Assembly: GCA_029266035.1 (NCBI GenBank)
Contig: JAJUFH010000018.1
Span: 1-61,726 of the forward strand
Reading direction: 5' to 3'
Length of the DNA stretch: 61,726 bases
Origin: Sinomicrobium sp.
GTDB lineage: Bacteria; Bacteroidota; Bacteroidia; Flavobacteriales; Flavobacteriaceae
Below, piece by piece: positions 19,956 through 29,559 of the stretch (within the stretch, counting starts at the first letter, position 1; each line of letters opens with the position of its first letter). The notes beneath the pieces were generated by a model. The model worked only from the letters and a program-made list of their open reading frames with translations. It made no database searches and had not been told where the DNA came from. A program made the translations under genes and the position numbers.

Positions 19956-20543
19956 TTAACAATAGCCGGTGCGATATCCAAATAGTATATAGAAGACATT
20001 GTTTGCCTTATCTCCCAATTTTTTTCTGATAATGTTGAAGGCTTTTGTAATTTGTGACTCTACCGCTTTGGTAGTCACATTCAGATGATCTGCGATTTCT
20101 ACATTTGTAAGCCCGTCTTTTTTGCTGAGTATAAAAACTTCCTTGCATTTTGGTGGCAAATCTTGTACAGCTTTCCACACCAATGGAATTAGGTTTAACA
20201 GTGCCTTTTCATCCTCTTCTATAATCGTCTTAAGGGTGTCGATATACTTTTTCTCCAGCTCGATAACAGTTCGTTGTTTTTTGTATTGATTGATAAATTC
20301 GTTGTAAACCGCTTTGTATAAAAAGTGTTTGAGGTTGAGGTCTGCCCTGAGTTTTTGGCGTTGTTTCCACACTTTTAGATAAATATTCTGTACGATGTCT
20401 TCTGCCTGCGAATAGTCGTGCACCAGTCCGTAGGCGTACACACACAGCCGCTGATGATATTGTTTCACCAGAAAGTCGTATGCCTCGTTCTCACCATTTT
20501 TTAAGGCGTTGACAAATTGAGTATGATTGTAATATTGTGACAT
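19956..20543 (-). CDS. ECF RNA polymerase sigma factor, FecI-like
   Basis: A 195-residue ECF sigma factor. Region 2 (about 20-90) contains YDFLVKQYHQRLCVYAYGLVHDYSQAEDIVQNIYLKVW. Region 4 (about 125-185) contains LPPKCKEVFILSKKDGLTNVEIADHLNVTTKAVESQI, the promoter-recognition helix-turn-helix. Bacteroidota sigma factors of this class are released by a FecR anti-sigma factor when a SusC-type receptor signals substrate. The FecR gene diverges from it 199 bases away, followed by susC/susD, so the set forms one regulatory circuit. Confidence 0.93.
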   Translation of the reverse strand: MSQYYNHTQFVNALKNGENEAYDFLVKQYHQRLCVYAYGLVHDYSQAEDIVQNIYLKVWKQRQKLRADLNLKHFLYKAVYNEFINQYKKQRTVIELEKKYIDTLKTIIEEDEKALLNLIPLVWKAVQDLPPKCKEVFILSKKDGLTNVEIADHLNVTTKAVESQITKAFNIIRKKLGDKANNVFYILFGYRTGYC

Positions 20544-20742
20544 AACGCAGTTAAAATTAAAAGATTTCTTGATCTTATCTGAAAAAAATCAAAAAAAAGC
20601 TAGGGTTAATGCAAATAGCTTTGTAATTGTTATAGACTTATATGGCGTTAGAGTCTCTTTTGTCGTAGTGTTGAGAATAGTGTATACCGGCTAATAAGGC
20701 GGATTTGGTGCCGTATAAACGGTTTGCAAATAAATACAGAAG

Positions 20743-21897
20743 ATGAAATTAGGTAAAGATTTAGATTTTATTGTCAAGTCTCTAGTGGGAGAAGCCTCGG
20801 TCGACGATCTGGACAAACTGTCTGTATGGTTGCGAAAACCGAAAAACGAAGCAGTGTTCAAAACTTTTGTAAAGATTAATTACGCTATGGACTACAACCT
20901 AAAGGACTTTGATGCCGATAAGGCGAGTGAGAAATTGTTAAATGCGATTAGCGAGGAAAAAAGAGGACGTAAAATAGGTGTAATTAGAAAGTTGAGTGGA
21001 TATGCAGCTGCCGCGCTTCTCTTATTTTCCACAGCTTACTATTTTTTGCAATATAAGGAAGAACAACCTCTATTGCAGATAGAACAGAAAAGTGTCACAC
21101 TTCAATTAGATGACGGGGCAGTTAAAACATTGCAGGATACAGACACCTTGGCGGTGCGCAGTAACAACGGCACAACGATAGGTGTTCAGACGGGAAATGT
21201 ATTGGACTATTCAAAGAGCAACACTGCCGAAGTACCGACTTACAGTACCCTGACTGTACCTTATGGAAAACGCTTTAACCTGATTTTGGCAGATGGGAGT
21301 AAGGTGTATTTAAATTCGGGTAGCTCGCTGAGATACCCGGTCACTTTTGCAGGGGAAGCTACGCGAAAGGTGATCCTTAAAGGAGAAGCCTTTTTTGAAG
21401 TAGCGAAAGATGCAGATCATCCGTTTGTCGTTGAGGCTCAGGAATTGAATGTCCGAGCTTTGGGTACCAGTTTTAATGTATCTGCCTATGCTGAAGATAT
21501 CCTTACCGGAGTGGTGCTGGTAGAAGGTGCTGTGGGAATGTATGCTAAAGACAAGGTTTTTAATGCCGATACCGATGTTATTCTCCGACCAGGCATGATG
21601 GGAAATTTTAATCGTACCGATCAGACTGTCGATACTCGTGTGGTCAATACATTGGTATACACTTCGTGGACCCAAGGGAAGGTAGTGTTTAGGAATGCCC
21701 CTTTTGAGAATATAGTGATGAGATTACAGCGCTTGTACAATGTGACTATTATAAACAACAACGAGACACTGGCCAAGGAAACCTTTAATGCTAGTATAGA
21801 AGTAGATCGAGAATCTGTAGAAGAGGTCTTGAATTATTTCAACAAGATATACGATGTGCATTACCGCATCGTCCAAAACAAGATTGTAATAGATTAA
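20743..21897 (+). CDS. FecR family anti-sigma factor
   Basis: A 384-residue inner-membrane protein. The N-terminal cytoplasmic part (about 1-85) would bind the sigma factor. One transmembrane helix follows (GYAAAALLLFSTAYYFLQY, about 86-104). The periplasmic FecR domain (about 165-265) has YSTLTVPYGKRFNLILADG, SSLRYPVTF and RKVILKGEAFFEV. The C-terminal DUF4974 domain (about 310-384) ends in VHYRIVQNKIVID. It transmits the ligand signal from the N-terminal STN domain of the downstream SusC protein to the ECF sigma factor. Confidence 0.93.
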   Translation: MKLGKDLDFIVKSLVGEASVDDLDKLSVWLRKPKNEAVFKTFVKINYAMDYNLKDFDADKASEKLLNAISEEKRGRKIGVIRKLSGYAAAALLLFSTAYYFLQYKEEQPLLQIEQKSVTLQLDDGAVKTLQDTDTLAVRSNNGTTIGVQTGNVLDYSKSNTAEVPTYSTLTVPYGKRFNLILADGSKVYLNSGSSLRYPVTFAGEATRKVILKGEAFFEVAKDADHPFVVEAQELNVRALGTSFNVSAYAEDILTGVVLVEGAVGMYAKDKVFNADTDVILRPGMMGNFNRTDQTVDTRVVNTLVYTSWTQGKVVFRNAPFENIVMRLQRLYNVTIINNNETLAKETFNASIEVDRESVEEVLNYFNKIYDVHYRIVQNKIVID

Positions 21898-22008
21898 CCG
21901 TAAATGCCCTAATCACCTGCTGGCAATCTGTGTAATGCTATGGTGTGTAAACCAAAACGATAGGAACTGTGAATTTGGACAGTTTCTGATAACCAAAACT
22001 ATTTAGAG

Positions 22009-25000
22009 ATGAAACAGCTTTTGTTGTTGACAGTTTTTGTCTTTGTTATTTTTTCCAGGCAGGCTTATTCGCAGGGAATTACCCTTCAGCCCATGGAGCG
22101 CTCTGTGGGACAGGTGATAGACGATATTGAAGCGCAAACGGTCTATCAGTTTATTTTTAACACCAGCGATGTAGATCTGGATAGAAAAGTATCGCTTTTA
22201 GCAGAAAATCAAGACATCGAAATGGTATTACAGCAGTTGTTTTCCGGTACCGAAACACAGTACGAGATTGCAGATCGGAAAATATTGCTGAGCAAAAGAG
22301 AAGCGGTTGCCCCTGTGGGAAACAGTAATCAGCAACGCACGATTACAGGTACGGTTCGCGATGTAGAAGGGAACCCTTTGCCGGGAGTAAGCATACGGAT
22401 AAAGAACTCCCGCCGAGGAGTGGCCACCGACTTCGACGGAAATTATTCCTTGAATATTTCGAGTTCGGAAAGTACATTGGTAATTTCGAGTATAGGCTAT
22501 AACTCCAGAGAGATCGTAGTAGGTGATCGCAGTTACTTACTTATTACTCTCGAAACCTCTGTAGACGAATTGGATGAGGTGGTGCTGGTTTCTACCGGAT
22601 ACCAGGAAGTTAAAAAAGATCAACTCACCGGAGCAGCTTCGGTAGTGGGCGCAAGCGAACTCAACCAGCGTACTATTGCATCGGGAAACTTTCTGGAAAG
22701 CCTTGAAGGGCAATTGCCTGGCTTGGTGTACAATTATAGAAACCCGAATACTCCCGAAGACGAACGGCTCACCATAAGAGGGGTGGCTACTTTTGACGGT
22801 GTAAAATCGCCGCTGATAGTTATAGACGGATTTCCGACAGATATAGATCTCAATGCTATAAATCCTAATATAATAGCCTCCGTTTCCGTATTGCGCGACG
22901 CCGCGGCCAGTACGATTTACGGAGCGAGAGCGGCCAACGGGGTGATCGTGATCGAAACACTGAGAGGGGAAGAGGGAAAACCTCGGTTTACGTTTAGGAA
23001 TTCAGTAGCTATACAGTCGGCGCCAAATATGGGAGATTATCACTATGCCAAATCTGAAGAGTATATCGCCATCAAAAAGGCTATGGCCTTGCGGAGTACT
23101 ACATCCAGACCTTCGGGTACCCGCATACAGTTTGACCCGGTGACCGATTTGGTATACGATATGCGAGACGGACTCATTTCTGAAGATCAGCTCAATACTA
23201 CCTTGGGCGAATGGGGAAAATATCACAATGAAGAACAGTACGAAAACTTGTTTTACCGACCTTCTCTGATACAGAATTACGAGTTGGGGATGAGTGGCGG
23301 CGGTGCCAATAACCGATACCGGATGAGCCTAAATTACATCGATTACGATACTGATGAGAAATTTAACAACCGTCGAAGATTGGTGTTTAACCTCAGCGAC
23401 AATTTTAAAATATCAGATCGGATTTCGTTAGATATCAGCGGTATCTATACCTATGAGAAAAACGAGGGTAGGGGGAGTATACCTGCCTATTCCGAATTAC
23501 TGCCCTATCGTCCTTTGGTAGACGATATGGGAAATTCGCTCCCCAACTACAATTACCTAGAGGGGAGTGAAGAGGTAAACAATGAGGCTATGGCCCTCGG
23601 GTTGTACGATCGCTGGCGCTACCCTTATGCCGATTTTCTCAGCGAGCGCTTTACCTCCAGAAAAAATGCCTTTAGAATACAAGCTCGTCTGAATTTGGAA
23701 GTAGTAAAAGGACTCGAATTACAACTGGGCGGAGCTTATGAATATCAGAATACCGACGAAGATATACTGTATGACGAAAGCAATTATTTAGTGCGTGGCC
23801 TTGTCAATAAGGCTGCTCAGGCTGATCCCGCTACCGGAATGGCTGTGTTTACCCACGTACCTCAGGGCGATCTTCTCAAAAGGCAAGACTATAAAATCAA
23901 GGGATACACCTACCGCGCTCAGTTACATGCCGATTACGCGATAGGTGCCCGACAGCAACACGAAATATCGGCAATAGCAGGAGCTGAATTGCGGAAAGTG
24001 ACCAACGGAAATTACCTTTCCTCCTTTTTCGGCTATAACGGACAAACTTTGAATATGAGTCCGGTCGACTTGCAGTTGCTCACCAGTCGTGATATTACTT
24101 CTGGGTTTCCGCAGTTTTCGTTCGGTGCAGCTTACATAAATTTGTATCAGTATTTCGGAGAAATGTTTGACGACAATCGCTACCGGTCTTTTTACTCGCA
24201 GGCTACCTATATCTACGACGGGAAATATATTGCTACGGGAAGTATTCGCCTCGATCAGTCTAACCTGTTCGGAACAGACCCGAAGAGTAGGAATAAGCCT
24301 CAGTGGTCTGCCGGAGCGAGCTGGTTGCTGCACAAAGAAGCCTTTATGAAGCCGCTGTCCGGCTGGCTGTCTGAATTCAAACTGAGAGGAGCCTATGGGC
24401 TTACCGGAAATGTACCTACCAGCAATAGCGGGAAATTTTTGATATTTAGGACAGGTCAGCGTTTCGGCGTTAGTCCGGCAATGCCCCATAATTCTATCGT
24501 TGCCCCACAAAACCAGTCCATCCGCTGGGAAAATACCAAAAACACCAATTTAGGAGCAGACTTTGGCTTTTTTGGACACAGGCTTTCCGGAACTTTCGAC
24601 TGGTATAGAAAGAGAAGTGAAATGGTGTTGGGGAATTCTGAAGCCGACCCAACGACGGGATGGAGCAGGTATAATGCCAATACAGCCATTATCGAAAATA
24701 GAGGGGTGGAACTGAGCCTGCGCTCTCGAAATATCACCGGGGAAAGGTTTTCGTGGTCTACCCGCCTCACCGCTTCGTACAACAAGAACACCATAGAGAA
24801 AGTATTCAACCCCACTCCTTCATCCTACCGGAATACCAATTTTATAGATGCCAACGACCCGGTTGAAGATTACGCCCTGAACAGTTTGGTGAGTTTTCGC
24901 TACGCCGGGCTAAACGAAGACGGTGTACCTATGATGATCAATCGCGATGGAGAGGAACAGTTACTAACCACTTCGTCTGATATTTTTCTAGAAGACCTGA

Positions 25001-25524
25001 TAAACAGCGGAACAACTACGCCAAAATACGTTATGGGACTGGGCAACGAATTTCGCTTTGGCAGGCTCAGCCTTTTTGCTATGCTGATGTATTACGGAGG
25101 TCATGTAACCCGGGTATTACCGCCCGACATTACTGCAAGCTATCCCTTGCAAGGAGCTGGCAATTACTGGCAGGCTCCCGGAGACGAGTTGGTAACCGAT
25201 GTTCCAGGATTGTCACCTCCTTTTGGAGATCCTAACTACTCGGCTATGAGTTTTGGCCGCAGAATACACCGATACGCAGATCGATATGTGCGCAGCGCCG
25301 ATCAGATAAGGCTTACCGATCTCACCCTTAGCTGGGATTTGGGTAGAGATTTTTTGAGTGGACTCAAGTTGTTTGACACTCAATTGCGTTTTCAGGCTCA
25401 GAATGTGTGGAGGCATACCTTTAGTGGCAATGATATAGATATGGATGCCATAGATCCGGATACCGGATTGAGAGGACTGCACATAAGGCCTGTATATACC
25501 GTTCAATTAATTGCTAAATTTTAA
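22009..25524 (+). CDS. SusC-family TonB-dependent receptor with STN signalling domain
   Basis: A 1171-residue outer-membrane receptor. It has a signal peptide, then an STN domain (about 22-100) that contacts FecR. A carboxypeptidase-regulatory-like domain (about 108-185, ITGTVRDVEGNPLPGVSI) comes next, then the TonB plug (about 200-330, VVLVSTGYQEVKKDQLTGA and ASTIYGARAANGVIVIET) and the beta-barrel. The C-terminal strand ends VQLIAKF. It imports a macromolecule-derived ligand with the SusD lipoprotein using TonB energy. The STN domain shows that it also signals. The neighbouring metalloprotease suggests a peptide or glycopeptide substrate. Confidence 0.95.
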   Translation: MKQLLLLTVFVFVIFSRQAYSQGITLQPMERSVGQVIDDIEAQTVYQFIFNTSDVDLDRKVSLLAENQDIEMVLQQLFSGTETQYEIADRKILLSKREAVAPVGNSNQQRTITGTVRDVEGNPLPGVSIRIKNSRRGVATDFDGNYSLNISSSESTLVISSIGYNSREIVVGDRSYLLITLETSVDELDEVVLVSTGYQEVKKDQLTGAASVVGASELNQRTIASGNFLESLEGQLPGLVYNYRNPNTPEDERLTIRGVATFDGVKSPLIVIDGFPTDIDLNAINPNIIASVSVLRDAAASTIYGARAANGVIVIETLRGEEGKPRFTFRNSVAIQSAPNMGDYHYAKSEEYIAIKKAMALRSTTSRPSGTRIQFDPVTDLVYDMRDGLISEDQLNTTLGEWGKYHNEEQYENLFYRPSLIQNYELGMSGGGANNRYRMSLNYIDYDTDEKFNNRRRLVFNLSDNFKISDRISLDISGIYTYEKNEGRGSIPAYSELLPYRPLVDDMGNSLPNYNYLEGSEEVNNEAMALGLYDRWRYPYADFLSERFTSRKNAFRIQARLNLEVVKGLELQLGGAYEYQNTDEDILYDESNYLVRGLVNKAAQADPATGMAVFTHVPQGDLLKRQDYKIKGYTYRAQLHADYAIGARQQHEISAIAGAELRKVTNGNYLSSFFGYNGQTLNMSPVDLQLLTSRDITSGFPQFSFGAAYINLYQYFGEMFDDNRYRSFYSQATYIYDGKYIATGSIRLDQSNLFGTDPKSRNKPQWSAGASWLLHKEAFMKPLSGWLSEFKLRGAYGLTGNVPTSNSGKFLIFRTGQRFGVSPAMPHNSIVAPQNQSIRWENTKNTNLGADFGFFGHRLSGTFDWYRKRSEMVLGNSEADPTTGWSRYNANTAIIENRGVELSLRSRNITGERFSWSTRLTASYNKNTIEKVFNPTPSSYRNTNFIDANDPVEDYALNSLVSFRYAGLNEDGVPMMINRDGEEQLLTTSSDIFLEDLINSGTTTPKYVMGLGNEFRFGRLSLFAMLMYYGGHVTRVLPPDITASYPLQGAGNYWQAPGDELVTDVPGLSPPFGDPNYSAMSFGRRIHRYADRYVRSADQIRLTDLTLSWDLGRDFLSGLKLFDTQLRFQAQNVWRHTFSGNDIDMDAIDPDTGLRGLHIRPVYTVQLIAKF

Positions 25525-25528
25525 AAAG

Positions 25529-26878
25529 ATGAAATCAGTATTTTATATAGGAATGATAGGAGTGCTTTTGGGGCAGATGGTCTCCTGTAGCGACGATTTT
25601 CTGGATGTGACACCCAAAGGAGAGACACTTCCGGAAACTATAGAAGATTACGATCTGCTATTTAACTATTTGTCTTTGACCGATTTGATGCCAAGTGTTT
25701 TGCAATACGCCGAAGACGACAGCTATATCACCTCAGGAGCTGAAGTGATAGGTGACAGAGAGAACGCCTATTTCTGGAATCACAACTTAGATACTGATCC
25801 GGAGAGTAATCCGCAAGTGTGGCAACCGCTATACCTCGGGCAGTATTACGCCAATGTGGTTATACAGGAGGTGATGAAGGTGCAGGAGGGTACCGAGGCT
25901 GAAAAACGGTCATTGATGGGGCAAGCCATGACTATTCGCGCTATGAATTATTTGTATCTGCTCACCGCTTTTGCCAATGCCTATCACCCCGATATTAATC
26001 CCGACGATCTCGGGGTACCCTTGGTTACCTCTATCAACGTAACCGATAAAATTCCAGCTCGATCTACGCTCAAAGAGTGTTTTGACCTGATGACATCCGA
26101 CCTCAAACAAGCGATGGAGTGGTTGCCTGAAGTGCACAGCAACCGCTGGAGGGTAACCCGCTATGTGGCGGCAGGGGTGCTGGCCCGAGTTTACACCTAT
26201 ACCGGGCAATACGAAGAGGCTAATACCTATGCCACTATAGCTCTTGAGAGTCCGCAGATTGACAAAATACTGGATTACAACGCGATGGAACCTGCCGATT
26301 TTCCGAGTGAAGACGTCAACTCGGAACGCTTGTGGGTAGATAAGACCAACAGCAATTACAGCAGCAGCTTTTACTCTTACGATTTGTTGGAATATTTTCA
26401 GGATGGCGATTCGCGCATACGTTTGTTTACCCTGCCAGATGAAGATACCGGGATTGTGGTAAGGGAAGAAGACGTCAGAAGTTTTGGGTTGAGCTATCCG
26501 GAGATGTACCTTATCCAGGCCGAATACCGGGCACGTAATGGAGAAATAGATGCTGCTATGGAGATTATCAATACCCTTCGCGAATTTCGGATACCCGAAG
26601 GCACCCCCGGCCGAGCACTCACAGCTACCAATGCCGAAGAAGCGCTGGAAGTGGTGTTGGCCGAAAGGCGTCGAGAACTGGTGTTTAGAGGAACGCGATG
26701 GATGGATATGAAGCGGTTGGACCTCGAAGGACGTATGCCTGCCGTGCATAGGTATATGAATAATGACCCGTCAGACCAGCTGATTCAAACCTTGGAGCCC
26801 GGAAGCCCGAATTACACCTTTGAAATTCCCGAAAAAGTATTGAGTATGAACCCCGATATGGAACCTAATCATCGATAA
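25529..26878 (+). CDS. SusD/RagB family nutrient-binding lipoprotein
   Basis: A 449-residue surface lipoprotein starting at the ATG at 25529, four bases after the susC stop. The signal peptide ends in the lipobox GQMVSC; the mature N-terminus CSDDFLDVTPKGETLP is the usual SusD opening. TPR-like helices at the N-terminal half carry YLLTAFANAYHPDINPDDLGVPLV. The C-terminal RagB/SusD region contains YPEMYLIQAEYRAR and AERRRELVFRGTRWMDMKRL. It forms the lid over the SusC barrel and captures the ligand. Part of the fecR-susC-susD-protease operon. Confidence 0.95.
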   Translation: MKSVFYIGMIGVLLGQMVSCSDDFLDVTPKGETLPETIEDYDLLFNYLSLTDLMPSVLQYAEDDSYITSGAEVIGDRENAYFWNHNLDTDPESNPQVWQPLYLGQYYANVVIQEVMKVQEGTEAEKRSLMGQAMTIRAMNYLYLLTAFANAYHPDINPDDLGVPLVTSINVTDKIPARSTLKECFDLMTSDLKQAMEWLPEVHSNRWRVTRYVAAGVLARVYTYTGQYEEANTYATIALESPQIDKILDYNAMEPADFPSEDVNSERLWVDKTNSNYSSSFYSYDLLEYFQDGDSRIRLFTLPDEDTGIVVREEDVRSFGLSYPEMYLIQAEYRARNGEIDAAMEIINTLREFRIPEGTPGRALTATNAEEALEVVLAERRRELVFRGTRWMDMKRLDLEGRMPAVHRYMNNDPSDQLIQTLEPGSPNYTFEIPEKVLSMNPDMEPNHR

Positions 26879-26882
26879 AAAA

Positions 26883-29456
26883 ATGCAAACTGTGAAAAAG
26901 AGTGTTACAGGATTGCTGTTGGTACTGTGCCTTGCCAGTTCTTGTAGCATCTTGAAAAAGAAAGAGGTAGTTACAGCAACTTCCGAAAAAAAGTATGGCT
27001 CGAGCGAGACCAAGGCCTACGACAAGGTTATTACCAAAGAAGCTAAAAGCCAAAAGGGATTGATGGGTGTACACCAAGTAGACAGAACCTTCTATCTCGA
27101 GATTCCCGACAGCCTGTTGAAAAGGGAAATGCTAGTGGTGTCGCGCTTTATAAAAACTCCCGCAGGCGCACCGACCTATGGAGGAGAAGAGATAGGTGAA
27201 AAGACTATTTGGTTTGAAAAAGGTCCGACCAATAAGATCTTTCTACGCGTGCAGACTCTGGTGAGTAGAGCCAGTGATGAGGATGCTATTTCCAAAGCGG
27301 TAAACAATTCCAGTGCCTCTCCTATTATCGAAGCCTTTGATATAGAGGCGATAAAAGGAAAGGACAAGTCGTATGTGATCGATGTGACCGATTTTATAAA
27401 CAGTGAAAACAGCTTGCTGAGCTTGTCGGATAAGGAGAAAAAGAAACTGAACCTGTCGTCGTTGGAAAAGGACAAGTCGTATATAAAGGCTATCAAAACC
27501 TATCCTATCAACACCGAGATCAAGACGGTAAAGACTTATAAGGCAAAACTATCGGAAGACAAGAAAAAAAATCTTCCGGCGGCAGTGCTGTCGGGTATGG
27601 TTACGGTAGAGATCAACAACTCTATTGTATTACTGCCTAAAGTGCCTATGAAAAAGCGTTATTTCGACAGTAGAGTGGGATATTTTGCCAGCTCCTATTG
27701 GGAGTATGGCGACGATCAACAGCGAGCTGATCGTAACACCTATATTCACCGATGGCGACTAGAACCGAAGGAAGAAGATATGGAGCGTTGGAAAAGGGGA
27801 GAACTGGTAGAACCGAAAAAGCCTATAGTGTATTATATAGATCCTGCAACTCCTAAAAAATGGCGACCATACCTGATACAAGGAGTAAACGACTGGCAGG
27901 AAGCCTTTGAACAAGCAGGATTTAAAAACGCCATTATGGGAAAGGAATGGCCGGAAGACGACGACAGTATGAGTCTTGAAGATGCTCGATTCTCGGTGAT
28001 TCGCTATTTTGCTTCACCGGTTAGAAATGCCTACGGTCCTAATATCACAGATCCCAGAAGCGGAGAGATTATGGAAAGTCATATAGGCTGGTTTCACAAT
28101 GTGATGAATCTTGTGCACAATTGGTATATGGTACAGGCAGGAGTAATCGATCCGCGTGCGCGGAAAATGAAGTTCGACGACGAACTTATGGGGGAGTTGA
28201 TTCGCTTTGTGGCTTCGCATGAAGTAGGACACACACTCGGACTGCGTCACAATATGGGAGCTAGTTATGCGACTCCTGTAGAAAAACTGAGAGACAGTGC
28301 TTGGCTGGAAAAACACGGACATACCAGCTCTATTATGGATTATGCGAGATTTAACTATGTAGCACAGCCGGAAGACAATATTTCTATAAGAGGGATGATG
28401 CCGAGAATAGGAGATTACGACAAATGGGCCATACAATGGGGGTATTCGCGGTTTCCGGAACAGCTGTCTGCTACAGAAGAAAAGGAATTGTTGAGCCAGT
28501 GGGCTACAGATAGTATTGCTGCCAATCCCCGTTTGTGGTTTGGTGGAGAAGGAAGAGATTTCGATCCGCGGTCACAGTCGGAAGACTTAGGAGATAATTC
28601 CGTAACAGCCAGTATATACGGTATAAAAAACCTGCAGCGTATAGTACCTCAATTACTAGAGTGGACTCGTGAAAAAAAGAGCGATAACTACGAAGGACTT
28701 GAAGAAATATACAATGCGGTGTATAAGCAATACGACAAATATACCTCACATGTATTGAAAAATATAGGTGGACTGTATGTGACCCCTAAAACTGTAGGAG
28801 AGGGAGGTGATGTATACGCTCCTGTGGATAAAGCCAGACAAAAAGAAGCTCTCGATTTTATAGATACTTACGTCTTCCACGAGCCTTCTTGGCTGTTGTA
28901 TGACGATGTGATCAATAAAATAGAGGCTCCACTGTCTAAAAACAACTATTCCAAAAACATGGAGGGTGTGATGACTACTTTGCTCGGCGGAAGTCGGCTG
29001 AGCCGTATGGAATTTATCGCCGATCGCTATAAATACGACGAACCGTATATGCCCGAAGAATTTGTGGAAGACGTAAGAAGTATGGTTTGGAAGGAGTTGG
29101 ATTCCAATACGCCGGTAAATCCATATCGCAGAAGTGTTCAGAAAGCCTATGTAGCGAGTATACTTACCCTTTATAATCCTAAAAAACCAAAAGGAGGGCT
29201 TTTAGAATCCCTGTTGGCAAAGCTCTCAGAAGGTAATACTTTGCATACCGACGTGAGAGCTATAGCCCTAGCACAACTGATGGTGCTGGAAGAGAGGTTG
29301 AAAAAGAGTATTCCCTTTACTCGAGATTCCATGACTCGAATGCACTATCAGTTTATATACCGACAGATAAAAGATGTGTTGGGTGACGAAAAACTGCCCT
29401 TGCAACTCTATCCGTTAAACATGGAAATGTCTGCGCAAGACGACAGACAGAAATAG
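26883..29456 (+). CDS. Zinc-dependent metalloprotease lipoprotein (DUF5117/DUF4953 type)
   Basis: An 857-residue lipoprotein (lipobox CLASSC). The N-terminal DUF5118/DUF5117 regions span about 30-380. The protease core follows, with the extended zinc signature HEVGHTLGLRHN near residue 440 and the downstream Met-turn segment SIMDYARFNYV. The C-terminal helical region is about 550-857. This family occurs next to SusC/SusD genes in Bacteroidota and is thought to cut peptides at the cell surface. It starts four bases after susD, so it belongs to the operon. The substrate is unknown, but it supports a proteolytic uptake role for the locus. Confidence 0.9.
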   Translation: MQTVKKSVTGLLLVLCLASSCSILKKKEVVTATSEKKYGSSETKAYDKVITKEAKSQKGLMGVHQVDRTFYLEIPDSLLKREMLVVSRFIKTPAGAPTYGGEEIGEKTIWFEKGPTNKIFLRVQTLVSRASDEDAISKAVNNSSASPIIEAFDIEAIKGKDKSYVIDVTDFINSENSLLSLSDKEKKKLNLSSLEKDKSYIKAIKTYPINTEIKTVKTYKAKLSEDKKKNLPAAVLSGMVTVEINNSIVLLPKVPMKKRYFDSRVGYFASSYWEYGDDQQRADRNTYIHRWRLEPKEEDMERWKRGELVEPKKPIVYYIDPATPKKWRPYLIQGVNDWQEAFEQAGFKNAIMGKEWPEDDDSMSLEDARFSVIRYFASPVRNAYGPNITDPRSGEIMESHIGWFHNVMNLVHNWYMVQAGVIDPRARKMKFDDELMGELIRFVASHEVGHTLGLRHNMGASYATPVEKLRDSAWLEKHGHTSSIMDYARFNYVAQPEDNISIRGMMPRIGDYDKWAIQWGYSRFPEQLSATEEKELLSQWATDSIAANPRLWFGGEGRDFDPRSQSEDLGDNSVTASIYGIKNLQRIVPQLLEWTREKKSDNYEGLEEIYNAVYKQYDKYTSHVLKNIGGLYVTPKTVGEGGDVYAPVDKARQKEALDFIDTYVFHEPSWLLYDDVINKIEAPLSKNNYSKNMEGVMTTLLGGSRLSRMEFIADRYKYDEPYMPEEFVEDVRSMVWKELDSNTPVNPYRRSVQKAYVASILTLYNPKKPKGGLLESLLAKLSEGNTLHTDVRAIALAQLMVLEERLKKSIPFTRDSMTRMHYQFIYRQIKDVLGDEKLPLQLYPLNMEMSAQDDRQK

Positions 29457-29518
29457 TAATGACATTACAGTTCGCATTTTTTTATAAGGGATGCCCTTAA
29501 AAATAGGTATAGGATAAG

Positions 29519-29547
29519 CCCTCGTTTTTGCAATGTCTAAACGAGGG
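29519..29547. terminator. Possible bidirectional terminator between convergent genes
   Basis: A nine-base inverted repeat (CCCTCGTTT at 29519-29527, AAACGAGGG at 29539-29547) between the protease stop and the convergent pseudogene end. No clean T-run follows outside the stem, so the call is tentative. Confidence 0.5.
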
Positions 29548-29559
29548 CAATTGCTAGCC

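Noticed and set aside
21965-21984. AACTGT / ACAGTT inverted repeat before susC
   Set aside because: Six-base arms are too short to claim an operator without copies elsewhere.
25910-26749. Long antisense frame (279 residues) over susD
   Set aside because: A shadow of the strongly coded susD frame; composition rich in His, Ser and Arg, no family.
29485-29512. AAGGG-ATG-CCCTT hairpin after the metalloprotease gene
   Set aside because: Only five base pairs; the nearby nine-base repeat at 29519-29547 is the better terminator candidate.
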